From NCBI GenBank assembly GCA_022776205.1, contig JALFIK010000046.1, positions 1-9,451 on the forward strand: a stretch of 9,451 bases of DNA. The letters run 5' to 3'. This stretch comes from Eubacterium sp. (GTDB lineage Bacteria; Bacillota; Clostridia; Lachnospirales; Lachnospiraceae). Shown piece after piece: positions 1-6,220 of the stretch. The notes below the pieces were generated by a model. That model did no database searches. It was not told the origin of the DNA and worked only from the letters and a program-made list of their open reading frames with translations. How positions within the stretch are numbered: position 1 is the first letter of the stretch; every line of letters begins with the position of its first letter. A program made the translations under genes and the position numbers.

Positions 1-626
1 TGGAACTGGAACGGACACAGGCGATAGGATGTCACACGCTGGTTCTTCATCCGGGGGCTCATGTGGGAGCAGGAGAGAAGAAAGGAATCACTCAGATTAT
101 TAAAGGACTCAATGAAGTTTTATCAGAGCCGGGAACCGTAAATGTTGCTCTGGAAACCATGGCAGGAAAGGGAACCGAGATTGGGAGGAACTTTGAAGAG
201 ATTGCCCGTATTTATGACGGCGTAGTTCACAATGAACGTTTGAGCGTCTGTTTTGATACCTGTCATACGAATGATGCAGGATATGATATTAAGAATGATT
301 TTGATGGGGTGATCGACCAGTTTGACCGGGTCATTGGAAAAGAACAGATTGCAGTCTTTCACATTAATGACAGTAAGAATCCGATGGGAAGCCATAAGGA
401 CCGGCATGAAAACATTGGGTTTGGAGCAATCGGGTTTGATGCACTGAAAGAAGTTGTTTTTCACAGGGATTTTGAGGATGTGCCGAAGATTCTTGAGACT
501 CCTTATATTCCTGACCCGGAGACAAAGAAAAGATCCTATGCCCCTTACGGACATGAAATTGCCATGTTAAGGAAGGGAAGATTTTGCGAGAATCTGAAGG
601 AAGAGATTTTGGAGGAACAAAAATGA
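1..626 (+). CDS. nfo: Deoxyribonuclease IV (endonuclease IV, AP endonuclease), 3' part
   Basis: The 5' end lies outside the window; the open frame runs from base 3 and gives about 207 C-terminal residues of a protein usually near 280. Endonuclease IV is a TIM-barrel, three-zinc enzyme that cuts DNA 5' of abasic sites in base excision repair. The expected metal-ligand motifs follow in order: LHPGAH, ALETMAGKG (Glu), CFDTCHTNDAG (Asp and His), FHINDSK (His), HKDRHENIGFG (Asp and His) and ILETPYIP (Glu). The set looks complete, so the visible part appears intact. The frame stops with TGA at 624-626, and the next gene's ATG overlaps it (ATGA), implying translational coupling. A GTG at 63 is inside the protein and is not its start. 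Family identity is nearly certain; the true start cannot be seen. Confidence 0.95.
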   Translation, partial: ELERTQAIGCHTLVLHPGAHVGAGEKKGITQIIKGLNEVLSEPGTVNVALETMAGKGTEIGRNFEEIARIYDGVVHNERLSVCFDTCHTNDAGYDIKNDFDGVIDQFDRVIGKEQIAVFHINDSKNPMGSHKDRHENIGFGAIGFDALKEVVFHRDFEDVPKILETPYIPDPETKKRSYAPYGHEIAMLRKGRFCENLKEEILEEQK

Positions 627-1330
627 GTGGACTGACAGTAACCTATATTGATCACAGTGGTTTTCTTGTTGAGACAGACCACAGCTATCTTTTGTTTGAT
701 TACTGGAAGGGAGAGATACCGTCCCTTTCTTATGAGAAGGAGCTATATATTTTTTCCAGTCATATTCATCATGATCATTATACGAAAGATATATTCAGGC
801 TGGAGAATAAATGTCGTAAGGTCTGTTATGTGTTATCCTCTGATATTAAAAGAGGAAGCAGCTTCTGGAAGAAAGCGGAGAATGTAATTTTCATGAAACC
901 GCATGAGAAAAAAACAGTGGATGAATGCCGGATCACCACATTGACATCGACGGATGAGGGGGTAGCCTTTCTCGTGGAGGTGGAAGGGAAGGTTATTTAT
1001 CATGCCGGAGATCTTCATTGGTGGGACTGGCCTGGAGAACCGGAAGAAGAGAATAAAAGGATGGAAGTTCTGTATAAAAAGGAACTGGAAACACTAAAGC
1101 CGAATCAGATTGACTGTGCCTTCGTTGTGCTAGACCCGAGACAGGAGGAATCCGGTGCTCTGGGAATGGATTATTTTATGAAAAAGGCTGGGGCACGGTA
1201 TGTTTTCCCAATGCACTGCTGGGAAGAATACAGCATTATTAAAAATTATAAGGATAAAAATGACCATAGAATTCTGACCAGCCGGATCATGAATATTACC
1301 GGCCCGGGGCAGAAGTTCGTGTTGGATTAA
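623..1330 (+). CDS. Metallo-beta-lactamase-fold hydrolase (UlaG/RomA-like)
   Basis: A 235-residue protein of the metallo-beta-lactamase superfamily. The first metal-binding motif is HIHHDH at residues 47-52. Further likely ligands are His127 and Asp130 in YHAGDLHWWDW, and His198 in FPMHCW. The N-terminus (TVTYIDHSGFLVET) resembles the UlaG-like branch, in which a HxGF strand precedes the metal site. No signal peptide is seen, so it should be cytosolic. The substrate cannot be deduced; this branch includes phosphodiesterases, lactonases and many uncharacterised members. I chose ATG 623 because GGAGG lies at 611-615 and the start overlaps the nfo stop; a longer in-frame start at 584 would sit deep in nfo. 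The overlap suggests co-expression with nfo, but does not prove a repair role. Confidence 0.85.
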   Translation: MSGLTVTYIDHSGFLVETDHSYLLFDYWKGEIPSLSYEKELYIFSSHIHHDHYTKDIFRLENKCRKVCYVLSSDIKRGSSFWKKAENVIFMKPHEKKTVDECRITTLTSTDEGVAFLVEVEGKVIYHAGDLHWWDWPGEPEEENKRMEVLYKKELETLKPNQIDCAFVVLDPRQEESGALGMDYFMKKAGARYVFPMHCWEEYSIIKNYKDKNDHRILTSRIMNITGPGQKFVLD

Positions 1331-1357
1331 ATAGATAAATGGAGGGGTTAGATACAT

Positions 1358-1618
1358 ATGGTAAGTGCAGAACTGACGATTGCCAACGAGCAGGGAATCC
1401 ACCTTGGACCGGCAAATAAGATTGCCAATGCGGCAGACCGATTTGATTGTCATATTCATTTTAAGACAGAATATATGGATGTGAACGCAAAGAGCATCAT
1501 TAATCTGGTGAGTGGAACATTCCGGAAAGGGGACGTGATTCTCTGTGTCTGTGATGGGCCGGATGAGGAAAAGGCACTGGCTCACATGACAAAGATTCTG
1601 ACGGGGAATCTTGAATAA
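1358..1618 (+). CDS. HPr-family phosphocarrier-like protein, Arg17 replaced by Gly
   Basis: An 86-residue protein, the usual length of HPr, the phosphocarrier between enzyme I and sugar permeases of the PTS and, in Firmicutes, a regulator through Ser46 phosphorylation. The active-site loop reads GIHLGPA (residues 13-19) where HPr has G-[IL]-HARPA. His15, the histidine phosphorylated by enzyme I, is kept, but Ala16 is Leu and the near-invariant Arg17 is Gly. The second site is well kept: VNAKSI places Ser46 as in HPr, so it could be an HPr kinase target. This combination suggests a paralogue with altered or regulatory function rather than the main PTS HPr. GGAGGGG at 1341-1347 is well spaced for ATG 1358. 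No promoter is evident in the 27-base gap after the hydrolase gene, so it is probably the last gene of that operon. Confidence 0.85.
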   Translation: MVSAELTIANEQGIHLGPANKIANAADRFDCHIHFKTEYMDVNAKSIINLVSGTFRKGDVILCVCDGPDEEKALAHMTKILTGNLE

Positions 1619-1634
1619 ATCTGAATATAAAATG

Positions 1635-1679
1635 AAAATCCTGCCTGCGGTGTTGATACATTACAGGCAGGATTTTTAA
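1635..1679. terminator. Rho-independent terminator, probably bidirectional
   Basis: A perfect 13-bp inverted repeat (arms 1635-1647 and 1664-1676, core CCTGCCTG/CAGGCAGG) with a 16-base loop lies between the convergent HPr-like gene and queC. The arm ends are T-rich on the plus strand and also on the minus strand, so one hairpin can end both transcripts. The plus-strand U-run is short (TTTTT at 1673-1677). Confidence 0.85.
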
Positions 1680-1717
1680 GTAGTGCATAAATAAAATGCA
1701 TAATGGATTGTCATCTG

Positions 1718-2383
1718 TTACCGGGAGGCAAGATAGGCGTCTAATCCCTTCTTTCTCAATTTACAGGAAGGACAGTGTCCGCATCCGTCTCCCGGGATTC
1801 CGTTGTAGCAGGTAAGGGTTTCCTTTCTCACAATATCGAAAGCACCGAGTTCATCAGCCAGTGCCCAGGTTTCCTTTTTGTCAAGCCACATTAACGGAGT
1901 GATAATATCAAACTGGTAATCCATGGCGAGATTTAATGTGGTATTTAACGATTTAATGAAAATATCACGGCAGTCCGGATACCCGGAAAAATCACTCTGG
2001 GAAACACCGGTAATGATGTCAGTGATGTTTCTCTGTTTTGCGAAAACAGCCGCATAGGAGAGAAACAGCAGGTTTCTGCCATCCACAAAACTGTTCGGAG
2101 TTCCCTGTGCCGGTGCATTTTCATCGACTTTAATATCCACCCTGGTAAGAGAATTTGGTGCAAGCTGATTTAGGAGAGTCATATCCATGATATGATGTTC
2201 CACATTATATTTTTTGCAGATTTTCTTCGCACATTCCAGTTCTTTAATATGTTTCTGGTGATAATCAAAAGATAATGCAATCACTTTGTCATATCGTTTC
2301 AATGCCCAGAAAAGGCATGTAGTGCTGTCCTGTCCGCCACTGAAAACGACAACCGCCTCTTTTTTATTTTTAAGTTCCTGCAT
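1718..2383 (-). CDS. queC: 7-cyano-7-deazaguanine (preQ0) synthase
   Basis: A 221-residue QueC. It converts 7-carboxy-7-deazaguanine, ammonia and ATP into preQ0, the last step to preQ0 in queuosine biosynthesis. The PP-loop ATP-pyrophosphatase motif SGGQDSTT is at residues 15-22. Four cysteines, C192, C201, C204 and C207 (the last three in CGHCPSC), form the expected zinc site near the C-terminus. SFDYHQKH and GYPDCRD are also characteristic. The start is ATG 2383 on the minus strand, preceded by AAAGGAAG (2393-2400). It follows folE after 32 bases and is the last gene of the que operon, facing the shared terminator. It looks intact and of normal length. Confidence 0.97.
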   Translation of the reverse strand: MQELKNKKEAVVVFSGGQDSTTCLFWALKRYDKVIALSFDYHQKHIKELECAKKICKKYNVEHHIMDMTLLNQLAPNSLTRVDIKVDENAPAQGTPNSFVDGRNLLFLSYAAVFAKQRNITDIITGVSQSDFSGYPDCRDIFIKSLNTTLNLAMDYQFDIITPLMWLDKKETWALADELGAFDIVRKETLTCYNGIPGDGCGHCPSCKLRKKGLDAYLASR

Positions 2384-2415
2384 AATAGAAATCTTCCTTT
2401 CTGTTAATAAATAAT

Positions 2416-3006
2416 TTAAGCATGAAGCATCATGTTAAGCTGATTCTGAATGGCCGGATCTGTCTCGAAACGGCCGCGGAATGTGGTCGTCACTGTGGAA
2501 GCCGCCTCTTTTTTAATGCCCCGTGCGCTCATACAGCTGTGGGTTCCGTGGATGATAACAGCCACATCTTCTGCCTTTGCTGCCTCGCAGATGATCTCGG
2601 CGATATCAGAGCCGATCCGTTCCTGAAGCTGGAGGCGCTTTGCTGCCATATCACAGATTCGGGCAATCTTACTCAATCCCAGGACTCTCTCATTGGGGAT
2701 GTAGGCGACAGAAACCGTCATATCATACATGAGTGCGATATGATGTTCACAGAAACTGAAAATCGGAATATCCCGTACGAGAACAATGTCCTTTTTTTCC
2801 GAACCCAATGCAAGATCATCTTTAAACGATTTGTTGAACATCATGGCAATCTCGTGATTGGTATAATTCATACCTTCAAAAACTTCTTCATACATTCTTG
2901 CTACCCGGTCCGGAGTTTCCCGAAGCCCCTCCCGGTCCGGATCATCGCCGAGGGCAATCAGTATACCGCGAATATGTTCACGGATCGCATCTTTATCGAT
3001 AGCCAT
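2416..3006 (-). CDS. folE: GTP cyclohydrolase I (FolE, zinc type)
   Basis: A 196-residue FolE, close to the compact Gram-positive length. It converts GTP to 7,8-dihydroneopterin triphosphate, the substrate of QueD and also the entry to folate. The zinc ligands are C86 and H89 (in FCEHH) and C158 (in HSCM). YIPNERVLGLSK, QLQER and SARG follow the family pattern. The frame is open back to 3093, inside queE, but I chose ATG 3006: AAAGGAGG (3015-3022 on the opposite strand) is ideally spaced, and MAIDKDAIREHIR is a normal FolE N-terminus. That leaves a 22-base gap after queE. Its place inside the que operon suggests a copy that feeds queuosine and is controlled with it; whether another folE serves folate cannot be seen here. 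Confidence 0.96.
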   Translation of the reverse strand: MAIDKDAIREHIRGILIALGDDPDREGLRETPDRVARMYEEVFEGMNYTNHEIAMMFNKSFKDDLALGSEKKDIVLVRDIPIFSFCEHHIALMYDMTVSVAYIPNERVLGLSKIARICDMAAKRLQLQERIGSDIAEIICEAAKAEDVAVIIHGTHSCMSARGIKKEAASTVTTTFRGRFETDPAIQNQLNMMLHA

Positions 3007-3028
3007 ATTTCGTTCCTCCTTTCCGCTT

Positions 3029-3694
3029 TTAAACGCCACGTATATCCGGCGGCCAGATGAATTTATGCATCTGAAGCTGGATTCTGGCTTCATTCCAGTG
3101 ATTTTTTATCATATATTCCACAATATCTGCAGGGTTGATTCGGCCAAAAACCGGACTTAAATAGATGGGACAGCGCTCAGAAAGATGATATTGTTCACAT
3201 ATTTCTCTGGCCCTGTCAAGATCCCGGATGCTGCTTACCACAAATTTTATAGTATCTTTTGAAGAAAGAAGAGAAAAATTAGAAGGAAGCATCGCCTGCT
3301 CCATTCCGCTGTCCGGGCATTTATAATCCATGGTAAAAGCGGGACGGCAGGAAAGGGTGTCATAAGGGGCGAGGGAAATGCTTCCGTTTGTTTCAATTTC
3401 TGTTTCGAAACCTGCATGGCCAATCATTTCGATCAGCCGGCCAATCTGTTTTGTAAGCAAAGGTTCCCCGCCGGTAAGCGTTACATTTTTTACACCACTT
3501 TGGGCAAGCCAGGCAAGAATTTCTTCTTCGGATAATTCCTGATATGGGCAGTCCGCTTCGTTCGCCCAGGAAGTGTCACAGTAATTGCAGGAAAGATTGC
3601 AGCCCTTCATTCGGAGAAAAGCACTGAGAAGTCCTGCCTTTTGTCCCTCTCCGTTAATGCTGACAAATTTTTCCACAACAGGATAAGTGATCAT
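3029..3694 (-). CDS. queE: 7-carboxy-7-deazaguanine synthase, radical SAM
   Basis: A 221-residue QueE. It uses S-adenosylmethionine and a [4Fe-4S] cluster to contract 6-carboxy-tetrahydropterin to 7-carboxy-7-deazaguanine. The cluster motif CX3CX2C is C32, C36 and C39 (GCNLSCNYCDTSW), the SAM-binding GGEP is at residues 75-78, and the substrate-side INGEGQKAG is at 13-21. TNGS, DYKCPDSG and FVVSS also fit the family. The start ATG (3694 on the minus strand) overlaps the queD stop as ATGA, with GGAGG at 3702-3706, so translation of the two is probably coupled. No anomaly is visible. Confidence 0.96.
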   Translation of the reverse strand: MITYPVVEKFVSINGEGQKAGLLSAFLRMKGCNLSCNYCDTSWANEADCPYQELSEEEILAWLAQSGVKNVTLTGGEPLLTKQIGRLIEMIGHAGFETEIETNGSISLAPYDTLSCRPAFTMDYKCPDSGMEQAMLPSNFSLLSSKDTIKFVVSSIRDLDRAREICEQYHLSERCPIYLSPVFGRINPADIVEYMIKNHWNEARIQLQMHKFIWPPDIRGV

Positions 3695-4119
3695 AAAGAT
3701 GCCTCCGTGTAGGTGGATGAATTTGTCGGTGTTTCATATACGGTGACGTCATAGACCGGCATGGAAAGTTCCCGTAATTTGTCATAAAAATATCGGGAAA
3801 ACTGTTCTGCAGTCGGACGGAAAGGCATCTCATTTAAGGAAAAGCCTTCATCGAGCAAAGCCTTTACAGTAGATTCCTTAAGAGAACCCGTTTCATAAAT
3901 TAGACTGTGATCAAGAGGCTCTGTAAGACTTTTCAGAGCTTCTTTAAAATCACCGAAATCAAGAACCATATCCCGCATCTGGTCGCCTTTTTCCAGATTT
4001 TGTGCAGCTATTCGGGCGACAACTTTCCACCTGTGTCCGTGGATGTTGCTGCATTTTCCCTTGTACCCACTTAAAAAATGGGCGGAATCAAAAGACTGTT
4101 CTGTCTTTATAATATACAT
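3691..4119 (-). CDS. queD: 6-carboxy-5,6,7,8-tetrahydropterin synthase
   Basis: A 142-residue QueD of the PTPS family and the first gene of the que operon. It turns 7,8-dihydroneopterin triphosphate into 6-carboxy-tetrahydropterin. Zinc ligands are H14 (FDSAH) and H27/H29 (IHGHRW). C23, just before the HGH motif, is the likely catalytic cysteine. MVLDFGDFK, LDHSL, PTAEQF and YETPTN are typical. The frame is open ten codons further upstream, but ATG 4119 has AGGAGGA at 4125-4131 and gives the normal N-terminus MYIIKTEQSFDSAH. The leader upstream carries a terminator and a probable preQ1 aptamer, so expression should fall when preQ1 is plentiful. Confidence 0.96.
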   Translation of the reverse strand: MYIIKTEQSFDSAHFLSGYKGKCSNIHGHRWKVVARIAAQNLEKGDQMRDMVLDFGDFKEALKSLTEPLDHSLIYETGSLKESTVKALLDEGFSLNEMPFRPTAEQFSRYFYDKLRELSMPVYDVTVYETPTNSSTYTEASL

Positions 4120-4147
4120 AAAATCCTCCTCATTAAAATTCTTAATC

Positions 4148-4175
4148 AAAAAAGATGCTGTGAATCACAGCATCT
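4148..4175 (-). terminator. Leader terminator (attenuator) of the que operon
   Basis: Read on the minus strand, AGATGCTGTG (4175-4166) and CACAGCATCT (4162-4153) form a 10-bp stem with a tiny loop, followed by TTTTTT (4153-4148). It lies only 17 bases before the queD ribosome binding site and downstream of the predicted promoter, so it can only act as an attenuator of queDE-folE-queC. Confidence 0.88.
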
Positions 4176-4209
4176 GTAAAAATCAGTAATCTATTCCGGT
4201 TATCTAAAA

Positions 4210-4262
4210 ATGCTGTCCTGGTTTTATTTATAGACAGGATGGTACAAATGAACTGTCTTGAC
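4210..4262 (-). promoter_or_regulatory. Probable preQ1-I riboswitch aptamer in the queD leader
   Basis: On the minus strand the predicted transcript starts near 4262. P1 would be AGACAG (4258-4253) with CTGTCT (4236-4231). The P1 loop begins TTCATTTGTACCATC, and P1 is followed by the A-rich tail ATAAATAAAACCAGG (4230-4217 and neighbours). This order (P1, GTTC-type loop, ACCATCC, then A-rich tail ending in ACYAGG) resembles the preQ1 class I layout as I remember it. The P2 pseudoknot is imperfect: TTTGT with ACCAG gives four pairs and one mismatch. Position before a preQ0-pathway operon and coupling to a terminator support the call. The type was judged by eye; an RF00522 covariance search would settle it. 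Confidence 0.7.
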
Positions 4263-4268
4263 GAATCG

Positions 4269-4297
4269 AGTTTAGCATGAAACCAGGGCTTTGTAAA
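4269..4297 (-). promoter_or_regulatory. Predicted sigma-A promoter of the que operon
   Basis: On the minus strand TTTACA (4297-4292) and TAAACT (4274-4269) are 17 bp apart. The -35 box has one mismatch to consensus, the -10 box two. Transcription would start near 4262, a few bases before the first strand of the aptamer P1, which is what a short preQ1-I leader needs. Confidence 0.6.
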
Positions 4298-4305
4298 GCA
4301 GAACC

Positions 4306-4334
4306 TTGACATGATAATCTCGTAATTGTAAAAT
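4306..4334 (+). promoter_or_regulatory. Sigma-A promoter of the DUF5662 gene
   Basis: A consensus TTGACA (4306-4311) is followed after exactly 17 bp by TAAAAT (4329-4334), one base off TATAAT. Start of transcription is expected near 4341, leaving a short leader of about 28 bases with GGGAGGA at 4355-4361. The same two hexamers with the same spacing occur before the pheS leader. Confidence 0.82.
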
Positions 4335-4368
4335 AAAATGAAATATAGCATTACGGGAGGAACCAGTT

Positions 4369-4944
4369 ATGAATTTCATGGGACATTTAAAAACGATCAC
4401 ACATCATAAAATGCTTGTCACGAAGACCTGTTTTAAAGTCGGCCTTTATAAACAGGGAATCCTGCATGACCTGTCGAAATACAGTCCCATTGAATTTGTT
4501 CCGGGAGTTATCTATTATCAGGGAAACCGCAGTCCTATCAGCCGGGAGAAGGAGATTAAGACCTGTTCTAAGGGATGGCTTCATCATAAGGGAAGAAATC
4601 CTCACCATTTCGAGTACTGGATTGATTATACGGTCAATTCCGGAGGGAAACTTGTGGGAATGAAGATGCCGAAGAAGTATGTGGCAGAGATGGTTATTGA
4701 CCGGATTTGTGCCAGTAAAAATTATTTGAAGGACAAGTATAATGATGGCAGTGCCCTGGCATACTATGTGAACGGAAAGAATATGATGCTTATAAATGAA
4801 GAATCCGATTACCTGGCAAGATACCTTCTCACCATGCTTGATAAAAAAGGAGAAGAATATCTTTTAAACTATATGAAGAATGTTCTACTCTGTCATAAAA
4901 ACCGGGACTATCATGTGAGGGACGGAAGGTTGTATCTGGAGTGA
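4369..4944 (+). CDS. DUF5662 family protein
   Basis: A 191-residue soluble protein that I recognise as resembling DUF5662 proteins common in Lachnospiraceae; no function is known to me. Visible features are a His- and Asp-rich N-terminal half: HH at 12-13, LHDLSKYSP at 32-40 (His33-Asp34 like an HD-type metal pair), WLHHKGRNPHHFEYW at 70-84, and Asp111-Arg112 in a predicted helix. The spacing suggests an all-helical HD-like metal-binding fold, but that is inference. No signal peptide or membrane segment is seen. ATG 4369 has GGGAGGA at 4355-4361. It has its own strong promoter, diverges from the que operon and is followed by the 6S RNA gene, so it is probably monocistronic. No terminator hairpin is seen between its stop and the 6S promoter. 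Confidence 0.8.
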   Translation: MNFMGHLKTITHHKMLVTKTCFKVGLYKQGILHDLSKYSPIEFVPGVIYYQGNRSPISREKEIKTCSKGWLHHKGRNPHHFEYWIDYTVNSGGKLVGMKMPKKYVAEMVIDRICASKNYLKDKYNDGSALAYYVNGKNMMLINEESDYLARYLLTMLDKKGEEYLLNYMKNVLLCHKNRDYHVRDGRLYLE

Positions 4945-4962
4945 GGACAAAACAATTTTTTC

Positions 4963-4991
4963 TTGAAATTTAAAGTTAATTACGCTATAGT
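4963..4991 (+). promoter_or_regulatory. Promoter of the 6S RNA gene
   Basis: TTGAAA (4963-4968) and TATAGT (4986-4991) are separated by 17 bp, each one mismatch from consensus. The start is expected around 4998-5000, immediately before the first base-paired strand of the 6S RNA. Confidence 0.78.
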
Positions 4992-4997
4992 ATTTGT

Positions 4998-5219
4998 ATG
5001 ACAGCCTGGAGTGTTCGAGACCCCCTGCTATTTTGAACCTACATTTTTGAACTTGGGAAACTAAGATCGTTGTGTCTATGACAGGCCTCCGCTTTATCAG
5101 AGGAAGTCAGAAACCCAATTGAAGTTACCCACCTGGCTATGGCTAGGACTCAAAATCGCAGGCTACGGCATTTTGGGTGTAAGGAATAGAGCCGTCTCAT
5201 GTATGTGAGGCGGCTTTTT
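4998..5219 (+). ncRNA. ssrS: 6S RNA (RNA polymerase regulator)
   Basis: A non-coding interval with its own promoter and terminator. 6S RNA binds the housekeeping RNA polymerase holoenzyme as a promoter mimic and adjusts transcription in stationary phase. The closing stem pairs AGCCTG (5003-5008) with CAGGCT (5159-5164). Blocks I recognise as typical of Clostridia 6S RNA are GTGTTCG, TTTTGAACCTACATTTTTGA, ACTTGGGAAACTA, GAAGTTACCCACCTGG and GGACTCAAAAT, in this order. No convincing reading frame is present. The length from promoter to terminator is about 220 bases; the mature RNA probably ends nearer 5180-5190 after trimming. Identification is from remembered family sequence, not a search. Confidence 0.82.
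5190..5219 (+). terminator. Terminator of the 6S RNA
   Basis: AGCCGTCTCA (5190-5199) pairs with TGAGGCGGCT (5206-5215), ten pairs including one G-T wobble, with a six-base loop, followed by a T-run to 5219. It separates the RNA gene from the next operon. Confidence 0.88.
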
Positions 5220-5278
5220 AGTCATACAGGTTAGGAAAAACGCAGTTGCGTATCTTTTATAAATATGAGGGTTACAGT

Positions 5279-6217
5279 ATGCCGGGATGGAAGAGGGTTA
5301 AAAATTTATATGAACTTTTCACAGATTATTTAAAAAAGTGTAGTGATGATCATGTGGGAGCGTTTGGCGCGATGTCAGCCTTTTTTATATTGCTTTCCAT
5401 ATTTCCGTTTATGATCTTCCTGCTGACACTGACAAGATATACTCCTTTTTCAAAAGATGATATCATCTATGTGCTGACCAATATGATATCCTTTGAGGAA
5501 GGTTCTCTGATCAAGAGTATTGTGAATGAAATTTACAGAAAGACGGGAACGACCATATCTGCGCTCTCAATCATTGCGGCATTATGGTCGGCTTCCCGGG
5601 GAGTCTATTCGATTGTGATTGGGCTGAATTCTGTTTATGATATTGATGAGAACAGGAATTATTTTGTGATTCGCCTGTTCAGTCTTGCGTACACAGTGCT
5701 GTTTGCTTTTATGATCAGTGTCATGCTTGTGCTTTGGGTATTCGGAAACAGTCTGTATCGCTATATATGCAGACGGTTCCCGTTTTTGAGTGCCGTGACA
5801 GGATATTTCCTTCATAAAAGAATCTGGCTGTCACTTATTTTCCTGACGTTACTTTTTATGGTTATTTATAAGTGGATTCCCAATCGGACTTCAAGTTTTC
5901 GGAAACAGTTTCCGGGAGCACTTATTGCAACGATTGGATGGGTGGTTGTGTCAGTTGGATGTTCGATTTATATGGATCATTTTACAAACTTTTCATATAT
6001 CTACGGAAGTATGGCGGGAATTATGATTTTGCTGTTGTGGCTGTATTTTTGTATGTCCATGGTGTTCTATGGAGCGGAAGTAAACTATTTTTTTGAAAAT
6101 AAGAAGAATTATCATCTTTTGATTCGTACGCTTCGGCCTAATTGGAAAAAACAACAGAGGGACTGTACGGAAAAGATGAGACAGGATTCTTATAAAATGA
6201 AGAAAAGGAAAAGATAA
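5279..6217 (+). CDS. YihY/BrkB family integral membrane protein
   Basis: A 312-residue polytopic membrane protein of the YihY/BrkB family (once mislabelled ribonuclease BN). About six hydrophobic segments are seen, near residues 28-52, 92-115, 133-157, 182-200, 212-234 and 243-268. Family landmarks are GAMSAFFILLSIFP, WSASRGVYSIVIGLNSVYDI, KWIPNRTSSFRKQFPGAL and YGSMAGIMILLLWLY. The C-terminal tail is strongly basic. The biochemical role of the family is unsettled. I prefer ATG 5279 (GAGGG at 5267-5271) over an in-frame TTG at 5246, which would add 11 residues. No clear promoter lies between the 6S terminator and this gene. YdcF follows after 3 bases, making an operon with the glycosyltransferase. 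Confidence 0.9.
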   Translation: MPGWKRVKNLYELFTDYLKKCSDDHVGAFGAMSAFFILLSIFPFMIFLLTLTRYTPFSKDDIIYVLTNMISFEEGSLIKSIVNEIYRKTGTTISALSIIAALWSASRGVYSIVIGLNSVYDIDENRNYFVIRLFSLAYTVLFAFMISVMLVLWVFGNSLYRYICRRFPFLSAVTGYFLHKRIWLSLIFLTLLFMVIYKWIPNRTSSFRKQFPGALIATIGWVVVSVGCSIYMDHFTNFSYIYGSMAGIMILLLWLYFCMSMVFYGAEVNYFFENKKNYHLLIRTLRPNWKKQQRDCTEKMRQDSYKMKKRKR

Positions 6218-6220
6218 GCA

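Noticed and set aside
1681..1702. TGCAT/ATGCA short inverted repeat after the shared terminator
   Set aside because: Only about five pairs, A+T-rich and without a U-run; expected by chance beside the strong terminator.
2422..3060. 212-residue plus-strand open frame opposite folE
   Set aside because: It is antisense to a well-supported folE and its Cys/His-rich composition is what a mirrored coding frame gives; no ribosome binding site or promoter.
4217..4287. 8-bp inverted repeat CCTGGTTT (4217-4224) / AAACCAGG (4280-4287) as the closing stem of a larger leader RNA
   Set aside because: The outer arm falls in the spacer of the predicted que promoter and so is probably not transcribed. It would matter only if an upstream start site exists.
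4142..4351. 69-residue minus-strand open frame upstream of queD
   Set aside because: It spans the promoter, aptamer and terminator, lacks a ribosome binding site and has no protein-like features.
5246..5278. TTG start adding 11 residues to the BrkB-family protein
   Set aside because: ATG 5279 has a better-spaced GAGGG; the extra residues are not needed for the family domain. Kept only as an alternative.
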